NCBI RefSeq assembly: GCF_001642475.1
Contig: NW_019173984.1
Span: 164,926-228,925, forward strand
From: Fonsecaea monophora
Lineage: Eukaryota; Ascomycota; Eurotiomycetes; Chaetothyriales; Herpotrichiellaceae
DNA length: 64,000 nucleotides
Reading direction: 5' to 3'
Position 1 is the first letter of the stretch. Each line of letters starts with the position of its first letter. Under the pieces are notes generated by a model. It ran no database searches. It was given only the letters and a program-made list of their open reading frames with translations, and was not told the DNA's origin. Of this stretch, positions 1 to 10,172 are shown piece after piece. The translations under genes and the position numbers were made by a program.

Positions 1-1
1 C

Positions 2-718
2 GTCAATGGAAGCCCTGCTTCTCAGTCTCCCGCACCCCGAGAGGGAGATCCCATGTTCCCCTTTGAGCTGGAAGGTGGTGGCAATCCTGGAGAGGATGGT
101 TCGGCCTTTGCTACTCCTTACAAAGATCGCATGGAGGCTCTGCGGTCCACAAAGTCGACGTCTGCAGGAAGCAGGAGCATGGATGAAAACGAACGCAAAG
201 CGAAATCCGAGGCACTGAAGCAATTACTCATGAAATCAAGCGGTCGCGAAAACGGCGTCGGCAATGATTCCGTCACTGATACTAACCCATTCAATGCCAG
301 AGCCCCGTACAGCTCCCTTCCACAGGGCCCTGCGCGCTCCAGCTCGAACCCTGGCACACCAGTATACATGCATGAGAACTCTCCATATCATCCTCCCCAG
401 AACTTAACTCCTGCGGGGTACCCATTTCCAGGTGGTCAGATGTATACCCCAAAGCGAACGAACTCTTCGCGACTTCGACATGTCTACGGAGCACAGAGCG
501 AGCCTGAGTACGCCGAATTGTCGTCCGATAGCGCAGTAACGCCGCCAACGGCTTCGCGAACACATGCTTCTCGTCAACAGCCTCAGTATCCTCAGTATAC
601 TACAGGGCCATCCGCGAGCCACCCGCAGATGCCAACTCATCGATCTAAGCCGAGTGCGCAACAGCTTGAGGACGATTTGAGAAGAGTACTAAAGCTGGAC
701 CTTACGTCTCGAGGATGA
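2..718 (+). CDS. C-terminal part of a disordered protein (possible fungal PNRC-family decapping factor)
   Basis: An open frame enters from the left edge and stops at 716-718, giving about 238 residues without a start. The sequence is low complexity, rich in Ser, Pro, Gln and Asn. Two short ordered-looking stretches stand out: a Leu-rich helix around KSEALKQLLMKS near residue 80, and the final QQLEDDLRRVLKLDLTSRG. A block FPFELEGG followed by ATPYKDRMEALRS precedes them. From memory, fungal proteins with a PNRC motif (relatives of decapping activators Edc1/Edc2) share this tail layout of FPxE block, ALKxLL helix and terminal LRRVLKLD. The PNRC motif itself would lie off the left edge, so the assignment is an inference. 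It is convergent with bud31. Confidence 0.6.
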   Translation, partial: VNGSPASQSPAPREGDPMFPFELEGGGNPGEDGSAFATPYKDRMEALRSTKSTSAGSRSMDENERKAKSEALKQLLMKSSGRENGVGNDSVTDTNPFNARAPYSSLPQGPARSSSNPGTPVYMHENSPYHPPQNLTPAGYPFPGGQMYTPKRTNSSRLRHVYGAQSEPEYAELSSDSAVTPPTASRTHASRQQPQYPQYTTGPSASHPQMPTHRSKPSAQQLEDDLRRVLKLDLTSRG

Positions 719-1669
719 CTCATTCCGAGCGCAGCGTCATATGAAATCTAGGCAAAACTAAAACAGAGCAAGGGCTAGATCAATGTACAAAGACTCCATG
801 GTTTTGATGATCTTCATGAGACGAATCGGGCCAGGGCGGCATGGGTTTGTCCGTATTGGGTTGGTTCACCTGGTGGTTTACTGGCTCGGAAGTTATCTTT
901 TGAAAGATCATATCGTGGAGCAGATTTGGAAAGTATGGAAACTAGAGACTGGTCATTCTTTTGAGGTGGATTTCATTTGTTTTCCGAGCGATGATGGTGC
1001 TGGCCACGTACAAACCTTCATACCTAACGAGGGCTTTTATACTTGTGGACAAGTGTTAATTCTCGGGTATATCTTTCGCTCAAGACCACAAAGAGTCTCC
1101 TCATCAAACTGTGCGTAGGCACAGTAACTTGGAAGTGACTTTGACTTCCTAAACCTAGGGGACATGCCTTGAGGTTTACCATCCTCGCATAATTTCTACA
1201 GAGAAACCCCCGAGCAACGTCGGCCCATCCGATACGAGTTCGCACCTTTGTTGGATTAGCTCCCAGCGCTTAAATGAGGGAGAAAAGACGTGAGATGTCT
1301 CCGGGCTGTGTCATCATTCGTAGATGACTGTGCCGTCCATCTGCTTGCCCCACGGGCTATGTATGCCATTGACGAACTCCTAAAGAGTCGATACTCGTGG
1401 GTGAATGCTCATCAATCATTCGTGCTTCATCATCATCGCCTCAGCCGGCTGCTGGGACCAGTTCTTTTGAGACATAGTTGCTGTTCGAGCTGGGCATTCC
1501 CAGCTGCACGGTGAAGGAAGTTTGCCTCTATTCGTAAGTGAGAGCCTTCAAGTGTTGGTGACCTCAGCAGCGCCGGTATCGGATGAGTCGTGATAATATT
1601 TCTCGTCAAGAATTCTGGACGCAGCCAAACCCATTCGTCTGTCGAGCTTGCCTCCATGGAGAACCCCAT
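719..1669. other. Intergenic stretch between convergent genes
   Basis: About 950 bases with no convincing gene. The short open frames here have no recognisable motif and no splice-linked extension. It probably holds the 3' ends of the left-edge gene and bud31. Confidence 0.6.
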
Positions 1670-2140
1670 TCAATCACTGCTTGCGCACCCTCTGCATCCG
1701 CAATTGACACACTGGAGCCCACCGCCGCCGCCCTCGGCTGCCTCGCCGTCCCTCTTCAGGGTGGCCTTGGGCACGCGACAGATGCAGGTGCCCTGGAAAT
1801 TTGTCTCCTTGGTCTGCACGCACCGCAGACAACACAGCTTCTCGTATCCCTGCTTCTTCCACTTCGCAATCAGGGCCGCGTCCGCGTATCCGTTCTTGAT
1901 CAGCCACTCGTACAGCTGCTTCGAAATGGCCTCTCGCGTGTAGTACAGGTCGTAGACGTACCGGCTACGGGCATGCGAGATCTGGAAGATGGGCCAGAGG
2001 GCTTCGTGCTTCTTCTTCCCCTCGTGCGAGGCGTTCTGGGCGTCGCGCATCTTGTTCGAGTATTCGAGGAGAGTGTCTTCGATGTCTTCGAACCCCGCTG
2101 GGGGCGGCTTTTTATGGGCGCGAGAGCGGACCGGAGGCAT
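1670..2140 (-). CDS. bud31: Pre-mRNA splicing factor Bud31 (G10 family)
   Basis: A single uninterrupted exon encodes 156 residues, the usual family length. The family start MPPVRSRAHKKPPPAGFEDIE is set by the ATG at 2138-2140; an in-frame upstream ATG would only add a 23-residue tail absent from the family. Conserved blocks include LLEYSNKMRDAQN, GKKKHEALWPIFQISHARSR, the YEWLIKNGYADAALIAKWKKQGY segment (positions about 95-120) and the Cys-rich zinc-binding end CCLRC, CICR, CVNCGCRGCASSD. Bud31 belongs to the NineTeen-complex-associated proteins of activated spliceosomes and acts in the nucleus. A Gly run (EGGGGG) near residue 140 is a small local insertion. It is transcribed divergently from tim8. 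Confidence 0.96.
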   Translation of the reverse strand: MPPVRSRAHKKPPPAGFEDIEDTLLEYSNKMRDAQNASHEGKKKHEALWPIFQISHARSRYVYDLYYTREAISKQLYEWLIKNGYADAALIAKWKKQGYEKLCCLRCVQTKETNFQGTCICRVPKATLKRDGEAAEGGGGGLQCVNCGCRGCASSD

Positions 2141-2587
2141 TTTTTCCCCGTTAGAAGTCAAGAAAATTATTGAATCAGCAGTAAGCGAGTGTGACTTTGG
2201 TCTTTGCAAAGGAATCAGAGTAATATGAGTCTTTTAGTCAAGTCGTGCGGAAGTGAAGAATGGTGGAGGCGAGTGAGTTATCGACAAGCATCTAGCGAGA
2301 AAGAGTGGCAGGCAAGGCTGCGAAGGACCAGACTGCGCCCCCCAGGAAAAAGAATAACTCAATGACGTAAGCGGTATCTTTGCCGAACTCTGGAGCCTTG
2401 CTTATGTATATTCTGCCAAGGCAAGGCTGAGAAGAAAATGATTCTGACTGGGCCTTTGCTGCGTGTTCTTCTGGCGCGGCCCAAGCAGCCTTTGGTGTAG
2501 TTGATCAATATCGAAACAATTGCGCAGTTAAACAAAACTTGACTACTTCCATTTTATTGCAAATCGACTGCCACAGACGCCTCCACC
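2141..2587. promoter_or_regulatory. Shared upstream region of bud31 and tim8
   Basis: A 447-base gap between divergent start codons, so both promoters must lie here. A pyrimidine- and A-rich leader precedes the tim8 ATG (context CCACC-ATG). No specific factor site was recognised. Confidence 0.6.
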
Positions 2588-2960
2588 ATGGACGACACCG
2601 AACTCAGCATCAACGCACAAGACGTCGAGCGTCTCACAGACCGCGAGAAGCGAGAGCTGCAAGGCTTCCTCCAGAGCGAGTCACAAAAAGCTCAAGTTCA
2701 AAAGCGTACGTCTCTCCCTACATCCGCCGCCGTTGTGGAACCTCGTGACAATGAAACCCACTGACGTGCTGTTCTCTGCTTGCGCTATAGAAATCCACGA
2801 ATTGACCGAGTTGTGCTTCAAGAAATGCATCACGGGCTCGATATCATCGGGAAAACTGGCTGGCAAAGAGGAGTCTTGCATGACCAACTGCGTGAACCGC
2901 CTGTTCGATTCAAACATGGTGATTCTGAAACATCTGGAGACATTGAGGGCGAACCAATAG
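2588..2960 (+). CDS. tim8: Mitochondrial small Tim chaperone Tim8
   Basis: Two exons, 2588-2705 and 2791-2960, joined across an 85-nt GT-AG intron (GTACGT donor, CTATAG acceptor), give 95 residues. The second exon carries the twin CX3C signature, CFKKC and CMTNC, that forms the two disulfides of intermembrane-space small Tims. The N-terminal half is an acidic/charged amphipathic helix (LTDREKRELQGFLQSES). The phase across the junction completes Gln in QKQIHELTELC, as in Tim8 homologues. Tim8 pairs with Tim13 and escorts hydrophobic precursors from the outer to the inner membrane. It converges with the uL23 gene. Confidence 0.95.
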
Positions 2961-3449
2961 TCTCGACACTCTTGTGTCGGTGATAACACCGTGGAGAACT
3001 CAGACCTGGGTTGGAAGGCATTTGGGTCCCCAAGGGGGTACATTGTACAAAATAGAGGAGTAATAGTACGAGATGTGGAAGTTTTCGGTCGGGAAAATAT
3101 GGCTTTACAATGTGTTTGGATTGTTCCGACGGGCAGCTGATCTGGATTGAGCCCAGCCCAAGGCAGGCTGTGTGCTCATTTGTAACAACGACACGGTCCA
3201 ATTATGAAGTGGAAAACGAAACTTCATATCTCGGAAAAGCAATTGAAAAAATTTCTGCTCCTATTTTGGCGACGCCGATTGTGCGTGTCAATCATAACTC
3301 GAGATTCTATATCGAGCGTCGATCTGGGACCTTGGCTGAATCATGACCTTGATACCGATGCAATCCGTAGATGCCAGACTGATGGACTTGTCCCCTTTTT
3401 TTGATTCCAGGCAATCCATCACAACCCTCTCCCAGTGCAGACTCCCACT
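2961..3449. other. Convergent 3' region between tim8 and uL23
   Basis: 489 bases with no gene-like frame; expected to hold the two 3' UTRs and polyadenylation signals. Confidence 0.55.
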
Positions 3450-4142
3450 TTACACAATCGACAACTTCGTAGCGGCAATGTCAAGCGCATCCACATCCGA
3501 CGTTAATCTCGCAAATGCCTTCTTGGTCCCATCTGGTCTGATCAGAGTGTTGATCTTGACGGTTTCGACGTCGTACAGCTTCTTCAGGGCTTCCTTGATC
3601 TGGCGCTTGTTGGCCTTGGTGTCCACGATGAATACCAAGGTGTTGTGCTCTTCGATCTTCTTCATCGCGCTCTCGGTGTTGAGCGGGTGGACGAGAACCT
3701 TGTGATGGTCGAGCCTCGTCTCATGGGGAATAGACTTGCGCGGGTATTTGGGGGACCGGGAGAGAACGAGCGTCTTGGGTCTGTGGAAGGTGGTGGATGT
3801 GCGAACTTTGCGGGCTTTGTTGGTATGGACCTGAAAGAATTTGTGAGATTTCTTGCTCGAAGCGAGGAGTAGACTCAACGTACGCCTTTGAGGGTGGCTT
3901 TGGCGGCCTGGTTCGCTTTGGCACTCGGCTTCTTTGACTTCGAGGAGCCACCTGGAACGTGCAAATGTCAGCCCTCTATTCCACACAGCAATTTGACTGT
4001 ACAAGACGAGGTCGAAGAATTCCTCTCCGCCGCTCGAATTGAGCATTTTCCAATCTCCAATTCCGGTTGTTTTCGCCCTTCACTCTATCCTCAAAGAAAT
4101 GACATGATCCGTACCTTTAGGCTTCTGGGTTGGTGGCGCCAT
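3450..4142 (-). CDS. rpl25: Cytosolic large-subunit ribosomal protein uL23 (L23a, yeast Rpl25)
   Basis: Three exons on the minus strand, 4142-4115, 3951-3884 and 3830-3450, give 158 residues. The first exon is only 28 nt (MAPPTQKPK), typical of fungal ribosomal genes. The second gives the Lys/Ala-rich eukaryotic extension ending ATLKG. The third starts VHTNKARKVRTSTTF and contains the conserved core: PKYPRKS, the ESAMKKIEEHNTLVFIVD block and the NTLIRPDGTKKAFARL loop. The protein binds 25S rRNA domain III at the polypeptide exit tunnel and is the docking site for signal recognition particle. All three splice phases agree. It is divergent from plp1. Confidence 0.97.
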
Positions 4143-4486
4143 CTCTGCTGTTGTTGTGCCGGAGGGACTTGGGTGTTGTAGACGGTCGTCAAAAAAGTTG
4201 TCAATCTCAAGTCGCAGATTGTCGGGCAACTTGATTGTGGGCTTCCGCGTGCCAAGACTTCGGCATTGCCAAGAATATTGGTTCGGCGGATCATCTGACT
4301 GGATAGCGCAGTCCTTTTCAGAATTGCTTCCCCTCGAAATAACTGGAGACATATTCTATTCCTCGTCAGGGTGTAAGAAGATTGGTTTGATCCAATACAG
4401 TTTTCATTACCAATTGAGAGGCAGGGCTGCTGGTGTTGACGCGATGGTGTAAGGTCTTCCAACTCGTTGCATCCCAGGAGTTTACA
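4143..4486. promoter_or_regulatory. Shared upstream region of uL23 and plp1
   Basis: A 344-base gap between divergent start codons. A 5' UTR intron of the ribosomal gene is possible, but no clear acceptor was settled on. Confidence 0.55.
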
Positions 4487-5182
4487 ATGGCATCAAATAG
4501 TGGCACTGGCCAAGACAACAGCGTCCATACCGACCGAGAGGATGAAGACGCCGACGCCATCCTCGCGTCGCTGGAAGAGGAAGATTCCGCGGCTTATCGT
4601 GCTCAAAGACTAGAAGAATTGAAAAAAGCAGCGGGTGCGTCTGCCGGGACTACGGCTTTTACCACCGTCAAGAAGGCTTATATCACACTGAAGAGTGATG
4701 ACGAGGCTCTTGCTTTTACGACCGAGCACGAGAGGGCAGTGCTCCATTTCTTCCATCCTGAGTTTTCGAGGTGCAACACAATGGACAGCCACTGTGAACT
4801 CATTGCAGACAAGCATGCAGAATACGGGGGTGCGGATGTTTCCTTTGCCCGAATTGACGTCAAAAACGCCCCGTTTGTGGTCGAGAAATTGGGTGTGAGA
4901 GTGTTGCCTTGTGTGATTGGCTTTGTCAAGGGAGCAGTCAAAGGGAGAGTCACCGGCTTTGAGGGATTATGCTGGGATGGCAAAGAGAGCAGCATGGACG
5001 TTGCTCGAGCACTGGAGGAGGTACTTCTCGGGTGGACAGTTATATCAAAGAGACTTCTCCTCGAGCATGAAGACGAAAGAAGCGACGACGACGAGGAAGC
5101 GCCAGACCGTCGGAAAGCAGCCCGTGGCGCTATCCGCAGTCACAATCAGAGGGACGACGACGATGACGACGATTGGGACTGA
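4487..5182 (+). CDS. plp1: Phosducin-like thioredoxin-fold protein (Plp1/TXNDC9 type)
   Basis: One exon of 231 residues. The start MASNSGTGQ at 4487 is preferred over an in-frame ATG 54 bases upstream because it gives the family length. The N-terminus is an acidic coiled segment (EDEDADAILASLEEED, YRAQRLEELKKAA). Residues about 70-180 form a thioredoxin-like fold with the phosducin-family pattern AVLHFFHPEFSRCNTMD and later LGVRVLPCVIGFVKG. The redox CxxC pair of true thioredoxins is absent, as expected in this family. The tail is strongly acidic (DDDDDDDWD). Such proteins are co-chaperones of the CCT/TRiC chaperonin in actin and tubulin folding in the cytosol. Confidence 0.93.
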   Translation: MASNSGTGQDNSVHTDREDEDADAILASLEEEDSAAYRAQRLEELKKAAGASAGTTAFTTVKKAYITLKSDDEALAFTTEHERAVLHFFHPEFSRCNTMDSHCELIADKHAEYGGADVSFARIDVKNAPFVVEKLGVRVLPCVIGFVKGAVKGRVTGFEGLCWDGKESSMDVARALEEVLLGWTVISKRLLLEHEDERSDDDEEAPDRRKAARGAIRSHNQRDDDDDDDWD

Positions 5183-7401
5183 AAGACTCTAGAGAGGCGA
5201 CATATGGATTGTCTGAGCGGTCCACCTTCTCATCAGAGATCAGGTCATCGCATATTCCATACCATTGCCCAAGCATGACGGGTACTCGACCCGAAGGGCA
5301 GAGCGTCGACGGTTTCTTGATCTTCTCCAAAACAGACTTGCGAGTCCGAACTGCAGGAAATGGAGGGCAAAGACAAAACGGAAAACACACTGGCCAAATT
5401 TGTATCGATCCTCGGGGCATGAAAGGGGTGATATACAAAATGGTCAATTCAGGCTTGCCAGGTCAAACCTGAAGGCCGAAGTCAAGGAACGTAACTAACA
5501 GTTGACGCATTGCCCCTAGCGATTCACTGTGCGACAGCCTCGCTTACCTGAAACTTACATATACATTTGCTACAGCGGATGGGAAGTATCGTCTCCACCA
5601 ACGCTGCATGAAGACGACTCCGTACTTACTCGTGGCTTAATTTCTGTCACGGTGGTTGGAGTTATCTGACCCGGTCCACTTCAATACTCTACCGTTTTTG
5701 TCGAAAGTACCTCGTGCCTTGTATGGTAAGGAACAACCTCTGCATAGACGCTGTACAACTGGTCCAAGTCCCGAGTGTTTCAATGGAGGCATTTCGGACC
5801 GAAGTTTTGGGCTGAGGTATGCTAGATCTTTTGGACAATGCGGTGCAAGCTGGCATTCTCAGTGCGGTCGATGTCTGATGGAGTTTGGTAAGATGAAGTA
5901 ACAGCTTCCCCCATTCACTAGCATAGTGCTGGATGTTGTTCAAACAGTAGCAGTCCCACAGCAGGTGCATGCATGAGGAGCACTACAAGTAGGCTTCACA
6001 TGCCTCGTCCTCAACTACTTCAGTGATTTCGCTCGGTGAGAATTTCAATAGATTGAATCCTGCTTTCGGCTGTTGTAGGTAAAGCGCAGCATCAGTCTTT
6101 CCACCTCGTATAGGGATCACTGGCAATGTCGGGTTGTTCCTTGACCCCTATTCAAGTAATCTTCGTTCAGGCATTCTTCTGGATAAGAGGACGACCGACA
6201 GGCACGAGGTGCGCACCTGTCAATGCCGATCGCAATGACGAGAGAAAGCAATCTCCTTGCGTTCTTGTTTGAGGGTTGCTCAGAACTTGGACTCCCTGGC
6301 AGAATCTGTGATGGTCTACCCAGGCCAAGGGAAGTGGCTGTCCCAATTCGTCCCTTGCCTGGGGGTAGGAAGACGGGGGATGTTTCTCTCTGCCGACTCG
6401 GGCTAGACTGGGTGTCTGTTGTCCGACTCCTAAGCATGTAAACTCGTGTCTTGTCCAAAACAAGCGAGAACGGGCGTCAGCGGCCTTGCTTGGGATGGTT
6501 AAGATATGACTTGTAGTACTCTATTCAGAAGTATCCGCAGTGTCAAGGGAGCCCCGGCTCTTGAAACAGACCCACAATGGAAGATATCAAACTCGTAGAA
6601 ATTCTTTTGGGCTGGTTGCAGTTGATATCAACGCGATCGGCTGGGTCTACCGGGGATAAAATCTGATCGGCAGGAGCTATTATTGAGAGGCTGAAAGGCG
6701 AGACAGGTAGCGGGTACGAAATAATCCGCAGTCCGGTCAATTCTGTATGGACAGGGATGGTCCATGGATGCAGAAGAAGATATCGGAAATTGTATCTTCT
6801 GCGTTACACACGCTCAGGTCAGTGGGACCAACTTGGAGGCGTCCTGGGCTGCGGGCGCATTTGGGGGGTTGTTAGTCAGGCGCAGGCTGGTTTAGGCTTG
6901 TTCCAGCTGGTTCAAGCTGCTTTAGGCACACCACTTACCCCCAGGCCCTGTCAAATTGACGCCTAATTGGGCCCCCGTGGGTGCCTGTAGCCACCAAAGG
7001 ACCACCAAGCAGCCAGTCCGAGGTAGAGAAAGGCACTGACGCACGTCAGCGCCAGCCATGATGCAGCCACTTGCGACTTTTCAGTTTGCGTTGCGCGTTC
7101 ACCTGCGTCTCCCCTTTTTTCCATCCAAAGTGTCCCTTTTCATCTGGCGCCTCTAAATCAATTTCTCAACATCCACCCACCTTTCAACGCGCTTTTTCTC
7201 GGAACACGCCCTCGCCTACTTTTCCTTTCCCAAGTCTCTCGGACTTTAAGATCAAACGTTTCCATCCTTGACTTTCTTCTGACTTCCTCGCCCAACCCTG
7301 CACTCCTCCCGACCTCTCGGCCAAGCCACGTCATTTGTTTGTCCCATTTCTCCCAGAACCTCAGAACCTCGTCGGTCCAGGACGCCGAAACCACAAAAGA
7401 G
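5183..7401. other. Gene-free gap between plp1 and the GDP-mannose transporter
   Basis: About 2.2 kb with only short, unsupported frames. It contains an imperfect inverted repeat at 6319-6363 (CCCAGGCCAAGGGA and TCCCTTGCCTGGG) and a run of related pieces around 6880-6930 built on CTGGTTTAGGC and CTGGTTCAAGC. No tRNA or rRNA was recognised. The last few hundred bases (pyrimidine-rich, 7080-7400) look like the promoter and long 5' leader of the transporter gene. Confidence 0.55.
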
Positions 7402-8735
7402 ATGGCTGAAGAGGAGAAGAAAAGATTTCTCGAGGGCAACGAGATGGAGCTCGGAGAGAAGCAGGGGAGAACCTTTTCTCACGCTCCTCAACCGTCAATC
7501 CCGAGATATACACCCACTGCGTCCAACTGGCAGAACAATCCCATTCTTCCAGTCGTCAGCTACTGTGCCTCATCTATCTTGATGACGGTGGCCAACAAAT
7601 ACATCCTTTCGTTTCCCGACTATAATCTAAATTTCCTCCTGCTGGCTGTTCAGGTTCGTCGACCCTGCTGATAACTGTACTCCGCACCTTCAACTGACCT
7701 TCATTGTCACTAGGGAATTGTCTGTGTCCTGGCTATTCAATCCTGCAAAACCGCGGGTATCATCACGTATCGAGACTTCAAAGCAGACGAGGCCAAAAAA
7801 TGTACGGGCTGAAACGAGATTGAATTGTCAGTGTTCTTCAATCTAACAGATTTCTAGGGTTTCCCATCTCCCTCCTTTTGATCGGAATGATTTACACGAG
7901 CACAAAAGCCCTTCGATATCTCTCAATCCCTGTGTACACCATCTTCAAGAACTTGACCATCATCTTGATTGCTTACGGCGAGGTGCTATGGTTTGGGGGT
8001 TCAGTTTCTTCCATGGCTCTCTTTTCCTTTGGGTTGATGGTCCTCAGCTCCATCATTGCAGCATGGGCCGATATCAAACATGCGTTAGAATCACACGGCT
8101 CCGCTGCGGCTGCTGCAACGGCACAATTGGCGACACTGAACGCCGGGTACATCTGGATGTTTGCCAACTGCCTATCCACTGCGGCCTACGTGCTGGGGAT
8201 GCGCAAACGCATCAAGCTGACGAACTTCAAGGACTTTGACAGTGAGTTGCCGCCTCGAAACTGGCAGGAGTGAAGGAAGACTAATTGCATACCTCTAGCA
8301 ATGTTCTACAACAATCTTCTCACCATCCCCGTCCTCTTGATCGCCTCTTTGACCCTGGAAGACTGGTCCGCCGTCAACCTGTCCAAGAACTTCCCAATCG
8401 ATTCGAGAAACGCAATCATTGGCGCTATGATCTTCACCGGCATGTCGTCGATTTTCATTTCATACACATCTGCTTGGTGTGTGCGGGCCACATCCTCAAC
8501 CACATATTCTATGGTCGGAGCGCTGAACAAACTCCCCATTGCCGTGTCGGGTCTCATCTTTTTCGACGCACCTGTTACCATTCCCAGTGTCTCGGCCATC
8601 ACCGTTGGCTTTTTCAGCGGCATTGTCTATGCACTCGCTAAAGTCCGAGAGTCGTCGAAACCCAAGACCATCCTGCCCACGACAAATACTATGAGCGCCA
8701 GCAGCCAGAGTAATCGAGACAGTCTCAAGGCGTGA
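7402..8735 (+). CDS. gmtA: Golgi GDP-mannose transporter (Vrg4/GmtA)
   Basis: Four exons (7402-7653, 7714-7801, 7858-8241, 8299-8735) with consistent phases give 386 residues, matching fungal GmtA. It is a multi-pass nucleotide-sugar transporter of the DMT superfamily. The family hallmarks are visible: the FYNN motif at the start of exon 4 (TMFYNNLLTIP) and the GALNK motif (MVGALNKLPIAV) that binds the GDP-mannose nucleotide. The block SIPVYTIFKNLTIILIAYGE in exon 3 is nearly invariant in fungi. The first 45 residues form a hydrophilic cytosolic N-terminus. It supplies GDP-mannose to Golgi mannosyltransferases for mannan and glycosphingolipid synthesis. An unused AG just upstream of exon 3 would leave a stop in frame, which fixes the acceptor at 7858. 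Confidence 0.96.
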
Positions 8736-10172
8736 GTGTCCGGGGGAGGGGCGATGTGAGGGCAGCGAAGTTGTAGACTACTATTCTCTCAATATGTTGA
8801 CTTGGTCAATGGCTTTGGACGAAGATCTTATGCATTGCGAGGCGTTTGATTTGTGTGTGACGGGCCAGGAAGGATGTGGCTCGAAGAATCTCTGAAACGT
8901 ACAGAGGTCATGTCGAAACAAGAATCACTCGACGCGAAAATGTTCTGTTCGGCTTCTGTACTTTTTAAAAATACATTTAGAAATTGTGAGAACATATGTA
9001 TTCATTCTACCAGGTCCAGGTACATTGAGGGCGTAGAGTAATGGAAAGTATGGTCAGCCGGTCAACAATTCGAAGCCTCGCCTCGGGGTTAATTAGAGAA
9101 TCCTATACCGAGTACGACGTATATATATATATATGCAAGGCCAGCATTGGAATCCCAGAAAGCGTTGCCAGAGCTATTATAAAACTCGGTACTCGGTCCT
9201 GGATCAGACTGGATCGGATCGTCTGGAGAGTTCGCAGCTCAAACACACTGGGAAGGAAAATAAATGTTTGGAGACCCCGGAGGTAGGTGCTGTATTGTTG
9301 AATGCCGTATGCTGTTCCCAATAATCTCTGTCTCTGAATTTCTTCCTTTTCTTCTGGTGTGATACCACCATCCGGGTATGCGTCTGGCTATGTGTGCTGC
9401 TGTGCTGGATGTGCTATGCTGTGCTGTGCTTTGACTGACGAGATAGGCGGACGCAGTAGTAGTATACTGATAGAACCACAGCATCGACAGGGACAGATAA
9501 TAAGGCGTGCAACGACTCGCTCGTTAACCACGACAAAAGATACGAAAAGGATGAACGACCGGTAGAACTCGTTCTCTCCTCGCCATGACTGACTGACTGA
9601 CTGACGGACAAATTGACTGTAAACTGTGCTTCGGGCTCAAAGGTCCTTGTCCACGGGAGTATAGCCTCCGAAGACTTCAGACCCAGAGACCTGGTACATG
9701 AGATTCTAGAAAAAGTGTGGCTCACTCACATGCAGCCGTTCATGTGTCGAGTCGACCTGCCCAAACTCAGCGACAACGAGTCGTATCCATCTCATCATAT
9801 GATACGCTCACTACGCCGAGCCGAGCAGCTGGTCGAGTTGTCACGACTACGCCAACAAAGTCAGCTGCTGGGAACGCGCGAGGAAGCTTTGCAAATGGAA
9901 TTATGGGATCAGGTCCCTATTGACCGATCAGCTCTCGCGAGTTTTATGTCCTTTTGTGATACTTTGCCTGTCCAACGTTCAAGTTGGCCCTTCCCGTGCG
10001 CACGAAATACAAACCGCGATCCCACTGGCAGAATATTGCTATACTCCTGTCGAAACAGCAAGGTCAAAGAAAGAATGGTGGAAGGAGAACGTCAATGTTG
10101 CCCTGAAAGAGGTGTCGTAGTGGTGTCGGAGTGCTTGATCTGACATTGTCAGCCTAACGACACGAGACATGC
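8736..10172. other. Intergenic region with short tandem repeats
   Basis: 1.4 kb between convergent genes without a supported gene. It contains an (AT)n run near 9119-9134, a GTGCTGTGCT-like stretch near 9400-9430 and a TGAC tetranucleotide array near 9586-9604. The open frames here show no family motif. Confidence 0.5.

Noticed and set aside
1583..2173. Plus-strand 196-codon frame over bud31
   Set aside because: It is a shadow of the conserved minus-strand Bud31 coding sequence.
6880..6930. tRNA-like GGTTCAAGC stretch
   Set aside because: No matching acceptor and anticodon arms; only short CTGGTT repeats.
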